Shown: positions 1 to 7,888 of the stretch, in pieces
How positions within the stretch are numbered: position 1 is the stretch's first letter
Layout: each line of letters begins with the position of its first letter
Source: a bacterium
GTDB taxonomy: Bacteria > Bacillota > Clostridia > Lachnospirales > Lachnospiraceae
DNA: 64,000 bases
Direction: 5' to 3'
Assembly (NCBI GenBank): GCA_028724545.1
Contig: JAQYCU010000004.1
Span: 41,436 to 105,435 of the forward strand
Made by a program: the position numbers and the translations under genes
Notes under the pieces: model-generated
Seen by the model: the letters and a program-made list of their open reading frames with translations, nothing else
Databases searched by the model: none
What the model was told of the DNA's origin: nothing

Positions 1-160
1 AACAGATGAGGATGGAAAATTAATCTGGAAGTGCCCGAACTGTGGCAATACAGACCAGAATAAGATGAATGTGGCAAGAAGAACCTGTGGTTATATTGGT
101 ACACAGTTCTGGAATCAGGGAAGAACGCAGGAAATCAAAGAAAGAGTTCTACATTTGTAG
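1..160 (+). CDS. nrdD: Anaerobic ribonucleoside-triphosphate reductase, C-terminal end (partial)
   Basis: Only the last 52 residues are present, read from base 2 to the TAG at 158-160; the rest lies upstream of the window. The tail contains CPNCG followed 15 residues later by RRTCGYIG, the C-terminal zinc-cysteine and glycyl-radical region typical of class III (NrdD) reductases. The glycine in RTCGYIG is the radical site in this family. The enzyme makes dNTPs from NTPs under anaerobic conditions and needs an NrdG activase, which is not in view. This is the clearest single indicator of an anaerobic host. Confidence 0.9.
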   Translation, partial: TDEDGKLIWKCPNCGNTDQNKMNVARRTCGYIGTQFWNQGRTQEIKERVLHL

Positions 161-195
161 AATATTAGGATTTCAGGGGAAATTCAAAAAAGGTC

Positions 196-224
196 TTTTC
201 AAATGAGATAAAATGTGTTATAGT
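196..224 (+). promoter_or_regulatory. Promoter of the leuA T-box leader
   Basis: TTTTCA at 196-201 and TATAGT at 219-224 are separated by 17 bases, and a TGT directly before the -10 makes it an extended -10. It sits just before the T-box leader and after the nrdD stop. Confidence 0.5.
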
Positions 225-231
225 CTGTTTT

Positions 232-500
232 AGAAAAACGAAGAAGAGGAATAGTAGTTGCAGCGTGGAACACAGAAAGCTGTTGGTTGATGCGAAACAG
301 CAGAAGCAAAGCAATGAACTCGCCTTGGAGTTGCCGGTTGAAAGAAAGAGTAGACTTGGACGGAGTCCCACCGTTATTCGGGAAGGGTATTGATAGGAAT
401 TGATGTACCTGTGAGAGCATGATGATTCATGAATTAGAGTGGTACCGCGTAAGAATATATTACGTCTCTATAGTTATCTATAGGGACGTTTTCTTTTTCG
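232..500 (+). promoter_or_regulatory. T-box leader (leucine type) with terminator
   Basis: The hallmark T-box AGAGTGGTACCGCG is at 436-449. It is followed by an intrinsic terminator: arms 462-473 and 478-489 (one G-T wobble), loop TTAT, then a T-rich run to about 499. Upstream is a long Stem I region. On its 3' side, GAACTCGCC places a plausible specifier codon CTC (Leu) at 319-321. Uncharged tRNA-Leu would be expected to favour the antiterminator and allow leuA expression. The specifier is my reading of the Stem I fold and fits the leuA product. Confidence 0.92.
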
Positions 501-566
501 GATAGACGCAAGTTGTTCTCAAGGGCATGAAAAGTAAGAAAGAGTTTGAAGAATGGAGGTTACATA

Positions 567-2246
567 ATGAAAGGATTTGACAAGTATCAAAAGAGTTATT
601 TTATGCCACCGGTTCCGTGTTATGACTGGGTAAAGAAGGATTGTATTACAAAGGCACCCGTATGGTGCAGTGTAGACCTTCGTGATGGCAATCAGGCTTT
701 GATTGAGCCAATGAGTCTGGAGGAGAAAGTTGAATATTTTCAGATGCTTGTAAAGATTGGTTTTAAGGAAATTGAAGTCGGTTTTCCGGCAGCATCCGAA
801 ACAGAATACAATTTTCTGCGTACATTGATTGAGAGAAATCTGATTCCGGAAGATGTAACGGTTCAGGTTCTGACACAGGCAAGAGAACATATTATCCGTA
901 AGACATTTGAGGCAGTGGATGGCGCGCCAAATGCAATTGTCCACGTCTACAATTCAACATCTGTTGCACAGCGTGAGCAGGTGTTTAGAAAATCAAAAGA
1001 AGAGATTAAGCAGATTGCCGTTGATGGTGCAAAACTGTTAAAAACATTAGCAAGTGAAGTAAAAGGAAATATTCGTTTTGAATACAGTCCGGAAAGTTTC
1101 CACGGAACAGAAGTTGACTATGCCGTGGAAGTCTGCAATGCCGTATTGGATGTATGGCAGCCGACAGCAGAGGCAAAAGCCATTATTAATATTCCTTCTA
1201 CTGTTGAAAATGCAATGCCTCACGTATTTGCAAGCCAGGTAGAATATGTCAGCAAAAACTTAAAATATCGTGATAATGTAGTATTATCGCTTCATCCTCA
1301 CAATGACCGTGGTTGTGGTGTGGCAACAGCAGAACTGGGAGTTCTTGCAGGCGCAGACCGTCTGGAAGGAACTTTATTTGGAAATGGCGAGCGTACCGGT
1401 AACCTTGATATTGTAACGGTTGCAATGAATCTGCACGCACACGGTGTTGATTCGGAACTGAATTTTGAGAATATGCAGGAAATTAAAGAAACATATGAAA
1501 GATTGACGGATATGCAGGTATCTATGCGTGAGCCATATGCAGGCGAGTTAGTATTTACGGCATTCTCCGGCTCACATCAGGATGCGATTTCAAAAGGAAT
1601 GACGCATAGAGAGAATACGGGCGAATATACCTGGACGGTTCCTTATCTGCCAATTGACCCGAAAGATGTCGGCAGAACGTATGATTCGGATGTAATCCGT
1701 ATTAACAGCCAGTCCGGCAAGGGTGGAGTTGCCTATGTATTAAAGCAGAACTTTGGCATTGTACTTCCGGATAAGATGCGTGAAGAGGTAGGTTATCTGA
1801 TGAAAGGTGTATCGGACCATGCGCATGCAGAATTAAGTCCTGAGCAGATGCTGGATGTATTCAAAAAAGAGTATGCCGAACCGAAGAGAACATTCCAGAT
1901 TGTGGAATGTCATTTCGTACAGGACGACGGCATTATTGCAAAAGTAACGATTTCACAGGATGGCGAAACAGAAACCGTAGAAGCCAGAGGAAATGGACGT
2001 TTGAATGCAGTAAACAATGCAGTTAAGAAATATTTTGATATTAGTTACACGTTGGATGAATATGAGGAGCATGCATTGTCAAGAAATTCATCGGCAAGAG
2101 CTATGGCCTATGTCGGCATTACACAGGATGAAAAGAAATTATATTGGGGTATTGGCAGTGATGAGGATATCATCAAGGCATCCATTGAAGCGTTAGAAAA
2201 TGCAGTTAATCATATGATAGAAGTAAAGAAGGATAAGATTCGCTAA
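567..2246 (+). CDS. leuA: 2-isopropylmalate synthase (long, yeast-type form)
   Basis: LeuA condenses acetyl-CoA with 2-ketoisovalerate, the first committed step of leucine synthesis. The protein is 559 residues, the usual length of the longer LeuA class. It has the DLRDGNQ motif at residues 37-43 and an LHPHNDRG metal-binding segment further on; the last ~130 residues correspond to the allosteric leucine-binding domain of the family. An ATG at 546 is in frame, but GGAGG at 555-559 is correctly placed for the ATG at 567, so I chose that. A leucine T-box precedes it. galT follows after 14 bases, so the two are probably co-transcribed. No leuBCD genes are in the window. Confidence 0.93.
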   Translation: MKGFDKYQKSYFMPPVPCYDWVKKDCITKAPVWCSVDLRDGNQALIEPMSLEEKVEYFQMLVKIGFKEIEVGFPAASETEYNFLRTLIERNLIPEDVTVQVLTQAREHIIRKTFEAVDGAPNAIVHVYNSTSVAQREQVFRKSKEEIKQIAVDGAKLLKTLASEVKGNIRFEYSPESFHGTEVDYAVEVCNAVLDVWQPTAEAKAIINIPSTVENAMPHVFASQVEYVSKNLKYRDNVVLSLHPHNDRGCGVATAELGVLAGADRLEGTLFGNGERTGNLDIVTVAMNLHAHGVDSELNFENMQEIKETYERLTDMQVSMREPYAGELVFTAFSGSHQDAISKGMTHRENTGEYTWTVPYLPIDPKDVGRTYDSDVIRINSQSGKGGVAYVLKQNFGIVLPDKMREEVGYLMKGVSDHAHAELSPEQMLDVFKKEYAEPKRTFQIVECHFVQDDGIIAKVTISQDGETETVEARGNGRLNAVNNAVKKYFDISYTLDEYEEHALSRNSSARAMAYVGITQDEKKLYWGIGSDEDIIKASIEALENAVNHMIEVKKDKIR

Positions 2247-2260
2247 AAAGGAGAACTGTT

Positions 2261-3757
2261 ATGCAGAAAATTGGAAATTTAATTACGCAGCTGGTTCGTT
2301 ATGGAGAAAAAACGGGACTTGTGGCAGCAGAAGACAGGATATACACAATTAACCGTCTGTTAGAAATTTTCCACCTGGATGAATATACAGAAGAAGTGCC
2401 AGAGGAGGAAATGGAATTAGAAGATATTTTAGACGGTATGCTTGACTGGGCATATGAAAACGGTGTCACAGAGGAAAACAGCATTGTTTACCGTGACCTG
2501 TTTGATACCAGAATTATGAGTGCATTAGTGCCTGCGCCAAGTGTTGTAATTCAGAAATTCCGTGAGCTGTATCAGGAATCTCCGGAAAAGGCAACGGCAT
2601 ATTATTACAAATTTAGCTGTGACACAAACTATATCAGAAGATATCGTATCAAAAAGGACAAAAAATGGACGGCAGATACAGAGTATGGAACGCTGGATAT
2701 TACTATCAATCTGTCAAAGCCGGAGAAAGACCCGAAGGCGATAGCAGCAGCGAAAAATGCAAAGCAGAGTGCGTATCCAAAATGCCTTTTGTGCAAAGAA
2801 AATGAAGGATATGCCGGAAGAGTTAACCATCCTGCCAGACAGACGCATCGTATTATTCCGGTAACGATAGACGGAAAGCAGTGGGGATTCCAGTATTCTC
2901 CATATGTATATTATAATGAGCATTGTATCCTTTTTAATAGTGAACATACGCCAATGAAAATTGATGAATCAGCATTTCGTAAACTCTTAGATTTTATTAA
3001 GCAGTTTCCACATTATTTTATTGGTTCCAATGCAGACCTGCCAATCGTAGGAGGTTCTATACTGGCACATGAACATTTTCAGGGTGGCCATTATGAATTT
3101 GCTATGGAGCGTGCCGGCATTCGCAAAGAAATTACGATTCCGGGATTTGAACAGATTCAGGCAGGCATTGTAAACTGGCCGATGTCGGTGATTCGTATTC
3201 GTCACGAGGATGCAGACCTGCTTGTTAAGGCAGCAGCACACATTTTGGAAAGCTGGCGCAAATACACGGATGAAGAAGCTTTCATTTTCGCCGAAACAGA
3301 TGGGGAACCACATAATACCATTACGCCTATTGCCAGAATGCGTGATGGAAAATATGAATTTGATTTGGTACTTCGTAATAACATTACAACGAAGGAGCAT
3401 CCACTGGGTGTTTATCATCCACATCAGGAATTGCACCATATTAAAAAAGAAAATATTGGCTTGATTGAAGTTATGGGGCTTGCTGTACTTCCGGCACGCC
3501 TGAAAGATGAAATGGCAAAACTGGGCGAGTATATTGTAGAAGGCAAAGATATCCGTAGCGATGAAACGCTGGAAAAACACGCAGACTGGGTAGATGAGTT
3601 TATAGGAAAATATGATGTTGTTACAGCAGAAAATGTAGAAGAAATTTTACAGAAAGAAATCGGTATTGTGTTTAAAAAAGTCCTGGAGCATGCAGGTGTT
3701 TACAAAAATACAGAAGAAGGTATGAAGGGATTTATGCGCTTTATCGAAAGCCTGTAA
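2261..3757 (+). CDS. galT: UDP-glucose--hexose-1-phosphate uridylyltransferase (Firmicute type)
   Basis: GalT exchanges UMP between UDP-glucose and galactose-1-phosphate in the Leloir pathway. At 498 residues it matches the longer GalT class of Firmicutes rather than the ~350-residue E. coli type. The catalytic segment LAHEHFQGG lies near residues 268-276, and a CLLCKENEGYAGR cysteine motif near residue 177. The start has a good AAAAGGAG site. It lies 14 bases after leuA with no promoter or terminator between, so it is probably transcribed from the leucine-responsive leader. No galK or galE is nearby, which makes the pairing odd. Confidence 0.93.
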   Translation: MQKIGNLITQLVRYGEKTGLVAAEDRIYTINRLLEIFHLDEYTEEVPEEEMELEDILDGMLDWAYENGVTEENSIVYRDLFDTRIMSALVPAPSVVIQKFRELYQESPEKATAYYYKFSCDTNYIRRYRIKKDKKWTADTEYGTLDITINLSKPEKDPKAIAAAKNAKQSAYPKCLLCKENEGYAGRVNHPARQTHRIIPVTIDGKQWGFQYSPYVYYNEHCILFNSEHTPMKIDESAFRKLLDFIKQFPHYFIGSNADLPIVGGSILAHEHFQGGHYEFAMERAGIRKEITIPGFEQIQAGIVNWPMSVIRIRHEDADLLVKAAAHILESWRKYTDEEAFIFAETDGEPHNTITPIARMRDGKYEFDLVLRNNITTKEHPLGVYHPHQELHHIKKENIGLIEVMGLAVLPARLKDEMAKLGEYIVEGKDIRSDETLEKHADWVDEFIGKYDVVTAENVEEILQKEIGIVFKKVLEHAGVYKNTEEGMKGFMRFIESL

Positions 3758-3811
3758 TAAATTACGGCAGATGATAACCGGCATAGGTATAAAATCGAAT
3801 AGAAAAAGGAA

Positions 3812-3849
3812 AGGGTGTCCTGACAATGATAACGTCGGGACACCTTTTT
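3812..3849 (+). terminator. Terminator after galT, possibly bidirectional
   Basis: GGGTGTCCTGAC (3813-3824) pairs with GTCGGGACACC (3834-3844), followed by TTTTT. On the other strand the hairpin is followed by a T-rich stretch, so it may also serve the convergent coat gene. Confidence 0.8.
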
Positions 3850-3939
3850 GCGTCATACCCTTAATTTACGCTGTTTTTTGTTCTGTGCCATTTCTTTACA
3901 GCAGTTCATCAAAATGAAAATTTGTATGAAAAATCCGTA

Positions 3940-4203
3940 TTACTGGAAACTGGACTGAAATTTTTGTCTGGTTTCCATCACTTTTTTTTCTTCTGCAGCA
4001 GGAGTAGGATAGTATCCTTTTGCTGATGTCATATGAAAAATGTCGTCCTGAATGTCGTGTTCTTCTGCAAGAATGTGCAGCATTGCGTTGCGCACGTTTT
4101 CGTGTGTGCATTCATTTGAAAATGTATTATAATGTTCCGTGCTGTGCTTGGCTGTTTCTAAACCGTCACGTAAAATCTCTTTTTCTGTAAATGAAGTATC
4201 CAT
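3940..4203 (-). CDS. CotF-like spore coat protein
   Basis: An 87-residue acidic helical protein. The segments LETAKHSTEHYNTFSNEC and ILAEEHDIQDDIFH resemble the spore coat protein F (CotF) family, a ferritin-like helical group associated with the coat in Bacilli and Clostridia. An AGGAGG site stands just before the ATG at 4203 and overlaps the stop of the upstream small gene (4215-4217), so the pair is translationally close and surely one operon. Assignment is by sequence pattern; its exact place in the spore is not shown. Confidence 0.72.
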   Translation of the reverse strand: MDTSFTEKEILRDGLETAKHSTEHYNTFSNECTHENVRNAMLHILAEEHDIQDDIFHMTSAKGYYPTPAAEEKKVMETRQKFQSSFQ

Positions 4204-4214
4204 GCAATTGCCTC

Positions 4215-4400
4215 CTAACCTAATAATGCATACAATTCGTTAAAATGTTTCTGATGTCTGTCAGCGACTTCTTTAAATTTGGCAGTCACTTCGCTGTCCT
4301 GAGACTGGCTGGAAAGCATCTGGTATTTTTTGACGAGAAGTTCTTCTTCGGCCAGTGATTCATTAATACAGGAAAGTTCTTTTTCAGATAACTGTGACAT
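4215..4400 (-). CDS. Small helical protein paired with the CotF-like gene
   Basis: A 61-residue helical acidic protein starting MSQLSEKELSCINESLAEEE. The longer frame to 4433 is not used: a clear AGGAGAAAAT site sits at 4401-4410, immediately before the ATG at 4400. It ends 12 bases before the CotF-like start. The composition (E, K, Q, L rich, with one central cysteine) suggests a two-helix ferritin-like or coat-associated protein. I cannot name a family with confidence; a sporulation role is inferred from the neighbour. Confidence 0.65.
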   Translation of the reverse strand: MSQLSEKELSCINESLAEEELLVKKYQMLSSQSQDSEVTAKFKEVADRHQKHFNELYALLG

Positions 4401-4450
4401 ATTTTCTCCTTTCCGGTGCCGTAAACCGTGCATCTGCTTTTAATTTGCCG

Positions 4451-4533
4451 GCAGAGTTTCCTAAAGTCATTGCTGAAATAGCAAGAGAGTTCCTAAAAAA
4501 CGCTAATGCGATAGCAATGGAGTTTCTGGAAAA
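4451..4533. repeat. Three imperfect short direct repeats in the cotF/rhaD gap
   Basis: The gap 4401-4594 carries no gene. It has three related stretches at 4451-4465, 4481-4498 and 4514-4533, each of the form GCA..GAGTTTCCT followed by A-rich sequence. On the minus strand a CATACTA-like box at about 4553-4559 could be a sporulation-type -10 for the coat genes, but its -35 is poor. Confidence 0.3.
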
Positions 4534-4594
4534 ATCCACCACGGCATACAGTTAGTATGGTTTTGTTTAGAAAAAATATACTGTTTTTGTTTTT

Positions 4595-4624
4595 TTGACA
4601 AAAATGCTTAAGATGGCGTAGTAT
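4595..4624 (+). promoter_or_regulatory. Sigma-A promoter of rhaD
   Basis: TTGACA at 4595-4600 and TAGTAT at 4619-4624, spacing 18. It lies 43 bases before the rhaD start. Confidence 0.7.
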
Positions 4625-4666
4625 AGAAAGGAAAGTTCAGACGACAGAAGAGATAGGAGAAGCAGA

Positions 4667-5491
4667 ATGAAATTTTTAGAAGCAGAATTTGTAAAAGGGT
4701 TTATCCGGATGGCAAATGACGGATGGGAGCAGGGCTGGCACGAAAGAAACGGGGGAAATCTGTCCTACCGTGTGAAAGAAGAGGAAGTGCAGCTGGTGCG
4801 TGAAAATTTTGCGCCGGGAGAATGGCAGGAAATTGGTACGACAGTGAAAGGGCTTGCAGGAGAATATTTTCTGGTAACCGGCAGTGGAAAATATTTTCGT
4901 AATGTGGCAATTGCTCCGGAAGAGTCTATCTGTATGATTGAATTAGACGAGAGTGGCGAAAAATACAGAATTGTATGGGGCTTGATAAATGGTGGGCGTC
5001 CGACTTCTGAACTGCCGTCCCATCTGATGAATCTGGAAGTGGTCAAGAAGAAATCAGACGGCAGATATCGCGTGGTATACCATGCGCATACAACCAATAT
5101 CATTGCATTAACATTTGTATTGCCGTTATCAGATGAAGTCTTTACAAGAGAATTGTGGGAAATGGCAACAGAATGTCCGGTAGTTTTCCCGGATGGCATT
5201 GGAGTTATTCCGTGGATGGTGCCGGGAGGCAAAGAAATTGCTGTGGCTACCAGTGAAAAAATGAAGCAATATGATGTGGCAGTCTGGGCACATCACGGAA
5301 TGTTTGCCACAGGAGAAGATTTTGACCTTACTTTCGGTCTGATGCATACCGTAGAAAAGGCAGCCGAGATACTGGTAAAAATGCTGTCTATGCGTTCCGA
5401 TAAATTGCAGACGATTACACCGGATAATTTCCGTGACCTGGCAAAAGACTTCGGGGTAACATTGCCGGAGAGATTTTTACAGGAAAAATAA
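4667..5491 (+). CDS. rhaD: Rhamnulose-1-phosphate aldolase
   Basis: A class II zinc aldolase that splits L-rhamnulose-1-phosphate into DHAP and L-lactaldehyde. The 274 residues equal the E. coli RhaD length, and the N-terminal ERNGGNLS, VTGSGKYFRN, WGLINGGRPTSELPSHL and VVFPDGIGVIPWMVPG blocks align well with RhaD. Likely zinc ligands and catalytic glutamate: HAH near residues 139-141, WAHHGMF near 208-213 and the Glu in TSELP near 116. It has its own promoter and no rhaA or rhaB nearby. Lactaldehyde from it could be reduced by the FucO at 52.1 kb. Whether it also accepts fuculose-1-phosphate cannot be read from sequence. Confidence 0.93.
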   Translation: MKFLEAEFVKGFIRMANDGWEQGWHERNGGNLSYRVKEEEVQLVRENFAPGEWQEIGTTVKGLAGEYFLVTGSGKYFRNVAIAPEESICMIELDESGEKYRIVWGLINGGRPTSELPSHLMNLEVVKKKSDGRYRVVYHAHTTNIIALTFVLPLSDEVFTRELWEMATECPVVFPDGIGVIPWMVPGGKEIAVATSEKMKQYDVAVWAHHGMFATGEDFDLTFGLMHTVEKAAEILVKMLSMRSDKLQTITPDNFRDLAKDFGVTLPERFLQEK

Positions 5492-5604
5492 AGCATTGTA
5501 ATTTCCATATAGGGCTTGCAGGAAATGTATTGTAGCGTCCATATGGCAGAAGTTTTCATCAAAAAAAGCATCTGTAAGAGTTCACAAAATCTTCACAAAA
5601 ATTA

Positions 5605-5646
5605 TTAGCACTCACTATTGACGAGTGCTAATAAAAGTGATATAAC
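5605..5646 (+). promoter_or_regulatory. CIRCE operator overlapping the hsp20 promoter
   Basis: A perfect CIRCE inverted repeat: TTAGCACTC (5605-5613), nine bases, GAGTGCTAA (5623-5631). A sigma-A promoter is embedded: TTGACG (5618-5623), 17 bases, TATAAC (5641-5646). HrcA bound to CIRCE would cover the -35 box, so repression is by direct occlusion. The gap 5492-5604 before it holds no gene, and I see no strong rhaD terminator there. Confidence 0.95.
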
Positions 5647-5774
5647 AGTATTTAGAAACAAAGAAGAGGAAATGATAAGGAACCAGCATTTCCAGAATGT
5701 TTCAAAAAATAATATTTGAATGATGATATGCAGTAAGCATAAATCAAAATGAATAATAAAAGGAGAGATGCTTT

Positions 5775-6203
5775 ATGATGACACCTAGTATTTTTGGAAA
5801 TGATTTGTTTGATGACTTTTTTGGATATCCGTTTGGCAATGTAAAACATTCTACAAGCGAAGTTATGAAGACAGATATCAAGGATACCGACCAGGGCTAT
5901 GAGATTATTATGAACCTGCCGGGTGTGAAGAAAGAAGATGTCAAAGCTGAATTGAAAGACGGCTACATGACAATTCATGCAACCTCCAGTTCAAGTAATG
6001 ACGAAAAGGATGATAACGGGAAATATATCCGTAAAGAACGTTATAGTGGTTCCTGCCGCCGTAGCTTTTATGTTGGCGAGGATTTGACGGAAGAAGATAT
6101 CAAAGCGAAGTTTGAGAACGGAACAGTGAAACTCTTTGTACCAAAGAAAGAAGCACTGCCGAAAAATGACAATAAGAGATATATTGCTATTGAGGGCTGC
6201 TAA
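5775..6203 (+). CDS. Small heat-shock protein, Hsp20/alpha-crystallin family
   Basis: A 142-residue ATP-independent holdase chaperone. The alpha-crystallin domain runs from about residue 33 (TDIKDTDQGYEIIMNLPG) to about 135, with the conserved FENGTVKLFVPKKE strand near the end and a short C-terminal tail. The start is the first ATG after AAAGGAGAG; a second ATG directly follows. A CIRCE site and promoter ~130 bases upstream place it in the HrcA regulon, which is more usual for groESL/dnaK than for hsp20. Confidence 0.95.
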   Translation: MMTPSIFGNDLFDDFFGYPFGNVKHSTSEVMKTDIKDTDQGYEIIMNLPGVKKEDVKAELKDGYMTIHATSSSSNDEKDDNGKYIRKERYSGSCRRSFYVGEDLTEEDIKAKFENGTVKLFVPKKEALPKNDNKRYIAIEGC

Positions 6204-6205
6204 AT

Positions 6206-6235
6206 TTGCATAAAGAAAGCTGTTTATGTTATAAT
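6206..6235 (+). promoter_or_regulatory. Promoter of the fluoride riboswitch transcript
   Basis: TTGCAT (6206-6211), 18 bases, TATAAT (6230-6235). The expected start site falls just at the beginning of the riboswitch aptamer. Confidence 0.7.
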
Positions 6236-6239
6236 GCCA

Positions 6240-6328
6240 AAAAGGGAATGAAGTTCTCCCGTGGCATAACCAGAACCGCTATTTAGCTGATGACTTCTGT
6301 TTTTACGCAGAAGTTGTCAGCTTTTTTC
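6240..6328 (+). promoter_or_regulatory. Fluoride riboswitch (crcB motif) with terminator
   Basis: The aptamer has a GGGAATGAAGTTCTCCC stem-loop (6244-6260), ATAACC (about 6266-6271) and AGCTGATGACTTCTG (6285-6299). The loop GAAGT can pair with the downstream ACTTC as the pseudoknot known from fluoride aptamers; the GCTGATG segment is the family hallmark. The expression platform is clear: AGCTGATGACTTCTG pairs with CAGAAGTTGTCAGCT (6308-6322) followed by TTTTTT. Ligand-stabilised pseudoknot formation would compete with this terminator, so fluoride should switch the antiporter gene on. Confidence 0.9.
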
Positions 6329-6474
6329 TTGTATAAAAAGCAGAAAAAAGTCTGCCAGTCAGAAAACAGCGATGGGGATGCAAAAAAAGCCTGCCTGTCA
6401 GAAAGTAAAGTCTGATATGCAAAAAAAATAAAGCAAAGTCTGGTATGAAAAATTACAGTAGGAGGAATGAATTT

Positions 6475-7680
6475 ATGTTAACAAGTATTGCTTTGATTTT
6501 TTTGATGGGTTTATTGCTGTCAGGAATATTTCAGAAAATAAAACTGCCCGGACTTCTGGGAATGATTCTGACAGGGATGATTTTAAGTCCCCATGCCCTG
6601 AATCTGCTGGACGATTCGCTTCTGAATATTTCTGCTGATTTACGGCAGATTGCATTAGTTATCATTCTGACGAGGGCAGGTCTTTCTCTGGATATTTCAT
6701 CCCTCAAAAAAGTGGGAAGACCGGCTGTTCTGATGTGTTTTGTCCCGGCGTGTGCTGAAATAGCTGGCACAGTTCTGTTGGCACCACCACTTCTGGGGGT
6801 GTCCGTGCTGGAAGCAGCTGTAATCGGAAGTGTTATTGCAGCTGTGTCGCCGGCAGTTATTGTGCCACGAATGATAAAACTGATAGAGGAAGGATATGGA
6901 CAGGAGCACAGCATTCCACAGTTGATACTGGCAGGAGCATCCGTAGATGATGTATTCGTTATTGTTGTATTTACGGCATTCGTATCGCTTTTATCAACCG
7001 GCAACATCGCCGTGTCCGGTTTTTTGCAGATACCGGTTTCTATTGTTTTAGGGATTCTTCTGGGCGTTGTAACAGGGATGGTACTCATTTTTCTGTTTCA
7101 GAAAATCCATATGCGTGATTCTGTCAAGCTGCTGATTCTGCTCAGTATTTCTTTTCTGTTGCTGGCAGCAGAAGATGCTTTGGAAAATATAGTGCCTGTT
7201 TCCGGCTTGCTGGCTATTATGAGCCTCGGAATTGTTATCAGACAGAAATATGAAATTCTGGCAGTGCGTTTATCATCAAAATATAACAAATTGTGGGTGG
7301 CAGCAGAAATTATGCTGTTTGTCCTGGTAGGAGCAACGGTAGATTTGCAATATGCAGTTTCTGCCGGCATTGCCGTTGTTGTGTTGGTCTGTCTGGCAAT
7401 GGTTTTTCGTATGGCAGGTGTTTTCCTGTGTCTGCTCAAGACAAAATTCTCCAAAAAAGAAAAGGTTTTTTGCATGCTTGCATATACACCAAAGGCAACG
7501 GTTCAGGCAGCGATAGGTGCCGTACCTCTGACGATGGGACTTGCATGTGGACAGACGGTATTAACGGTAGCTGTACTGGCGATTTTGGTGACGGCACCAT
7601 TTGGAGCAATCTGTATTGACAAAACATATGCAAAACTTCTGGAAAAAAGCAGTAGCAGAAAAGAAAGAGAAAAAGAGTAA
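6475..7680 (+). CDS. Cation:proton antiporter (CPA family) under fluoride riboswitch
   Basis: A 401-residue polytopic membrane protein with about 12 hydrophobic segments. The early LPGLLGMILTGMILSPHALN and RAGLSLD segments, and an ASVDDVF aspartate pair at mid-protein (about residue 160), fit a Na+/H+-exchanger type CPA antiporter. I chose the ATG at 6475 because TAGGAGGA lies just before it; the ATG at 6445 lacks a site. Antiporters of this type are among gene classes associated with fluoride riboswitches, so a role in fluoride tolerance, by direct export or by ion/pH balance, is likely. The transported ion is not visible in the sequence. The C-terminus is short and highly charged. Confidence 0.88.
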   Translation: MLTSIALIFLMGLLLSGIFQKIKLPGLLGMILTGMILSPHALNLLDDSLLNISADLRQIALVIILTRAGLSLDISSLKKVGRPAVLMCFVPACAEIAGTVLLAPPLLGVSVLEAAVIGSVIAAVSPAVIVPRMIKLIEEGYGQEHSIPQLILAGASVDDVFVIVVFTAFVSLLSTGNIAVSGFLQIPVSIVLGILLGVVTGMVLIFLFQKIHMRDSVKLLILLSISFLLLAAEDALENIVPVSGLLAIMSLGIVIRQKYEILAVRLSSKYNKLWVAAEIMLFVLVGATVDLQYAVSAGIAVVVLVCLAMVFRMAGVFLCLLKTKFSKKEKVFCMLAYTPKATVQAAIGAVPLTMGLACGQTVLTVAVLAILVTAPFGAICIDKTYAKLLEKSSSRKEREKE

Positions 7681-7776
7681 TTTAGAAATAATAATTCAGA
7701 AAGAGTCAAAGAGTAATTCAGCAGTGATTTTTTCACGGAAACATCAAAATAGTGTTAAAAAATGCCTTGATTGTTC

Positions 7777-7805
7777 TTGAACTATCAAGTTGGGTAGTGT
7801 ATGAT
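7777..7805 (+). promoter_or_regulatory. Promoter of the cellobiose phosphorylase gene
   Basis: TTGAAC (7777-7782), 17 bases, TATGAT (7800-7805). It leaves a leader of about 75 bases before the ATG at 7889. Confidence 0.6.
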
Positions 7806-7888
7806 AGAATTTGTGGAAAGAATGGCAGTATGCTCAGTGAGAGCCAGACTGCTTTGAGTATATTTTTATTAAGAGGAGGATATTATTC

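Noticed and set aside
4546..4590. Sigma-G-type promoter for the coat genes (CATACTA on the minus strand)
   Set aside because: The -35 match is poor and the leader would be ~150 bases. The palindrome CATACAGTTAGTATG may have another role. Not strong enough to list.
6531..7088. Long minus-strand frame opposite the antiporter
   Set aside because: Shadow of the real gene: Ser/Thr/Ile-rich, no ribosome site, no domain.
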